64,000 nucleotides of DNA, from positions 42,211,562 through 42,275,561 of the forward strand of contig NC_041010.1 in the NCBI RefSeq assembly GCF_004193775.1, written 5' to 3'. The stretch comes from Glycine soja (lineage: Eukaryota > Streptophyta > Magnoliopsida > Fabales > Fabaceae). The notes under the pieces are model-generated. The model was not told the DNA's origin. It made no database searches and saw nothing but the letters and a program-made list of their open reading frames with translations. Below are positions 60,491-64,000 of the stretch, piece after piece. A program made the position numbers and the translations under genes. The first letter of the stretch is position 1, and the number at the start of each line of letters is the position of its first letter.

Positions 60491-61975
60491 TAAGGAGAAC
60501 CCTTTTTTTTTCTTTTCTTTTCTAATAATTTTTTAATTTTATGAGACTATTTAATATCAATAAGGTTAATTACATGTAAGAAAATTGTTTAATTTTGTAT
60601 CACAATTTCACAGGTGATACTTAACTTTATTTTACAACTCACTAATGCTGCTGCTGCTGCAAAGTTATAGATTATAGACATTGTTAATTACATGTTAAAA
60701 CTATTGAAATATTTAATAATAATTAATTATATTTACATATATAATCTATCATAATTGTTTACATTTTTGGATGCACCAATATAAGTACTATTTTTATTTA
60801 AGAGGCAAAGCCTATCAGGAATTCTTTGTACATTGATTTTAGTCAACACTTGTAAGACTTTTTCTTCCTAGATTCTTTGTAAATTTTGGATTAGGTAAAC
60901 TGAAATTAAAACTTTTATTCTAAATTAACCTTTTGAAATGATAGAAGGTGTACACTGAGATAGTTGGGGTGCGAAAAGAAAATGCGCACCTGCTATTTCT
61001 GTCTGAAAATATTCTCCATTGTGGTAGCCCATCATGTGGAATGAACCTCGAGTCCGGTCCAAATTTATTAAAACAAATTCTTTTTAACTTTTTATAATAA
61101 AACTTATAACTAAAATTATTATATAAAGTACTAGTATAAACTATCAATGATAATTTATTAAATAATCAATTCATTGAATTATTTATTTAAATGCATTATA
61201 GATATCCTCATCCCACGGTCATGGATAAAAGAAATCAGGTTTTGAATTTTAATACCCTTATCACTTTGCCCATTTGAAGATTGGTACATTTTACTGATTA
61301 TAGGAACAAATTAAGAACTAAAAATCAAGACTTGCCAGTCAAAGTGAATATTCTGCCAAAGAGGGGCATGAGTAAAAAATGTTTAAAACATGACATCACT
61401 TACAAAGTTTCAACTTTTTAAAACATGAGTGAGAATACAATCAATCAGTGAACATGAATTCAAGCAAAAGAAAGAGATGAATAGGGAAACACTTGAATTT
61501 GTGGACAATGAATGATCAAAGAAAATCAAATCATTTTATTAGATAAAACAATTTTAACATTGAGAGTATTCCATCATAACCACAGAAACCAAAAATGCCA
61601 TTTTGAGAGTATTTTTATCTTTTAAATAAATATTTTAAGTTCAAACTATTTAAATGTATTAAGTTAGAGTACAATGCATTTAATTTAAAGTTTTATTTGT
61701 TTATTTGAAGTTGCTTTTCAATTTGATTTATTCCACGTTCAGTGCATCCAAATCCAAAGACGGCGTAACTTTTTACACCGTAACTGCTTTAATTAAGGAA
61801 GGGGCACAAGCGTAAATCTAATAAACAACGTTGCCGTTTTGAGGAGACAGATTTTCACACATAAATAAGTTGTCCGTGATTGGATACGATTTGATTATTC
61901 ATAAAAAAAAAAACATCCAAATTAAATTTATAAAACATAGGTGGACTTTACTGAGTAAATTACATGTTAATATTT
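60491..61975. other. AT-rich intergenic DNA
   Basis: Contains a (TGC)5 run at 60646-60660. No gene or clear repeat recognised. Confidence 0.5.
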
Positions 61976-61981
61976 ATGCAG

Positions 61982-62653
61982 GGAAAAGAGACATCTGACC
62001 CAGAGCATGGCAAGCAATGTCCATTTTTTGAAGAATTGCATGCAGTCTTTACCCAAAGGGCACATAACATGCAACGATTACTTCTTGAATCTGAAACTCG
62101 TTCAGCTCAAACCAATAAAGGGGTGAAAAGATCAAGTGGAGAACAGTCATCAGGGGAACTCTCAGAAGATGACGATGAGGTTGAATACGACAGTGAAGAG
62201 GAAAAACCTTCCAGAAGCAATACCCGCAAAAGGAAAGTTGACAAAGTTGGAGTGGAGAAGTCTTCAAGGGCAAACAGTCCATCAAATGCTGCCAGTAATA
62301 GTACTTCACAACGTCTAAGACAAATTAAAATATATAAATGAGAAACAACCCTCACCCGTTTGAACTAGTTTTTTGAATTGAGTTACACCTCTCACATTAT
62401 TCATTCTAAGATGGTATCAGAGCATATTTAATTCCATACTAATCCAAATGGGCCACCCACCATTCATTAATGAAAGACAGTTGTTTGAACTGGAATGGTG
62501 GCAGTCAATGCAGAAGCTTGAGAGGGAGAGGTTAATGATTGAACATGCATGGAGGGAGAGAGAAGAACAATGAGAGAAGAGAGTAGGACAGGGAGAAGGG
62601 ATGCTTTGTTGACGACCCTTTTGAAGAAACTCATTAATGAATCTAACTAACAG
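61982..62653 (+). pseudogene. Trihelix-type transcription factor, 3' fragment split by a TRIM
   Basis: After an acceptor-like TTTATGCAG the frame reads DPEHGKQCPFFEELHAVFTQ, then an acidic, Ser/Lys-rich linker (ELSEDDDEVEYDSEEE, RKRKVDKVG). This resembles the C-terminal half of the Myb/SANT-like trihelix family (At1g21200 group). At about 62322 it runs into a TRIM fragment and resumes near 62460 with ERQLFELEWWQSMQKLERER and AWREREEQ. A frameshift follows before LLTTLLKKLINESN. The DNA-binding half is missing upstream. The gene copy is 5'-truncated, interrupted and shifted. Confidence 0.7.
62322..62459 (+). mobile_element. Truncated TRIM fragment
   Basis: Half an LTR (aaaatatataaatgag ... 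caaccctcaccc ... ttgagtta) followed by the primer binding site tggtatcagagc (about 62412) and internal gggccacccacca. Same family as 16352-16890 and 20421-20752. It interrupts the trihelix coding sequence. Confidence 0.7.
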
Positions 62654-62659
62654 AGGCAA

Positions 62660-62956
62660 ATGGCTTGGATTACTTGTAGCTGATTACTTTGTTGTTTTCA
62701 TTTATTATATGATTCTTAGTTTAACACAGAATGAACTAAATTTCACAGTAGCTTTTGATTACAGAGAAAATTGGAAAGGAGAATCTGGTTGATGAAAGGA
62801 GTATTTATAGGGGCATATGAACATTTTCTTTTGAAAATTGATACAGATAGAGTTTTTACTATTTAGGGATACTTCTGATTGACAATATGTTCTGGGACAT
62901 GTAACTAACGACAGGTATAGTATATAAGCTGTCGGTATGATTTTTCTTATTTATTA

Positions 62957-62987
<31 letters not shown>

Positions 62988-64000
62988 TGTAGGGATGACA
63001 AGTTTGTTTAATAGTTGATACTATTTTTTTATGGAATGATCCCAATGTGATTGAGAATGTTTTTGTTTTAGCGTTTAAAACGCACGTATATGAATATTCT
63101 TGTGTCAAATTGGTTTAAAATGATGCAGAGGCAACTTGGAATTGCTTCAAATGATGCACGTCCCTTTTTGCACAACACTACACCAAACATGCATTGAGAT
63201 GAAATTTTAACAGGATGATCATGAAAAGGCATATGGTTTATAGCTTTCAATGTTTAACAATACCTCTAAAGTCTTGGTGTTGGATGACTCTGCATATAAG
63301 AGTTGTCTAGATTTGTATTGTTCATGATTTCATTTTTCACTTCAGTGTGCTGTAAAAAGAACTAAAGGTACTCATTTACCAGTTCAGACAAAGGTGTTAG
63401 CGATATTTATTAATTTGTTTATGGCTATTTGAAAATTAAAGTTGATGGAAGAAATGGAAGATGATTATCAGTATGTTTTCATTGCGATGAAAAATGCTAG
63501 TTGGATACTCTTTGAATGCATTATTCACGGTTGCCTTCAATTTATTGAGAATAATAGTCATTTAAGTTTCACTCTTTATATAACGAGTCCCGTTCATTTT
63601 TTAAATTAGATCTAAAATCTGATGGAATCCAATAAAAAAAATCAACATTTTCGTTTTATGTTTTCAGTTTATTCAATTTTTAGTGTTTATTTTTTTTGTT
63701 TGTTTAATTTTTGTGGTTTATATTGGGATTGGTTCAATTAACAAACCCGTAACAAAATGGAACATGAATTTAAAAATTAAAATCCATTCCGTTTCTGTCT
63801 TGGCATCAGACATATTCAGCAACATGATAATATTCTTATAATGATAGACGCAGTTTTTATGATCCTTTGTGATCTCACAAAAATGCACATTAACATGGTT
63901 AAATTAAAACATGTTGCAACCTGCCTGCAAGCAGGGAATTACATTAAAAGCATGAAGGCACACCTAGAGAGAAATTTTTTCTTTGTGGACTTTTTGTACC
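62660..64000. other. AT-rich DNA at the window end
   Basis: A (TA)n run at 62954-62988. No coding region or RNA gene recognised. The first part may be the former 3' UTR of the trihelix fragment. Confidence 0.5.

Overview
The window is plant nuclear DNA. Genes carry many GT-AG introns, the intergenic DNA is AT-rich, and transposons are plentiful (a SINE, TRIMs, a solo LTR, MITE-like foldbacks and a chromovirus). The gene families are all angiosperm: a class II formin, a heteroglycan-type GH31 alpha-glucosidase, a FAR1-related protein, a RecQ2-like helicase, an F-box/kelch protein and a phytochrome-interacting ankyrin protein. Repeat style and protein similarity suggest a legume, probably Glycine or a close relative. 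The species is inference.

Layout. 1-7629 (+): the 3' part of a class II formin, running from the end of its PTEN-like C2 domain through a very long proline-rich FH1 and a complete FH2 spread over 13 short exons, with an Au-type SINE in one intron. 9146-12079 (-): a FAR1-related/MULE-derived module. 11925-22304 (-): an 18-exon GH31 alpha-glucosidase of the HGL1 type that has lost the C-terminal domain its family normally carries. Its last exon can splice in frame into the FAR1 module, and the joining intron contains a stray copy of the gene's own exon 4/intron 4. Its other introns hold TRIMs, a nested solo LTR, a Mutator-type MITE and a LINE tail. 24830-30008 (-): a complete but decayed Ty3/gypsy chromovirus with matching 5-bp target duplications. 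32309-42052 (+): a 20-exon RECQL2-like DNA helicase of 695 residues. 47266-48372 (+): an intronless, GC-rich F-box/kelch gene of the SKIP25 type. 48373-58517: about 10 kb without a gene I can support. 58518-60110 (-): a three-exon ankyrin protein of the PIA1/PIA2 type. 61982-62653 (+): a 5'-truncated trihelix-factor pseudogene split by a TRIM fragment. The rest is AT-rich and without recognisable genes.

These are independent housekeeping or regulatory genes rather than a pathway cluster. The most unusual locus is 9.1-22.3 kb, where a sugar hydrolase gene has been cut short, carries changes in two conserved active-site segments, uses a GC-AG intron, and abuts a transposase-derived transcription-factor module in a compatible reading frame. 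Exon boundaries were placed by hand from splice consensus, reading-frame continuity and remembered family similarity. No alignment was run.
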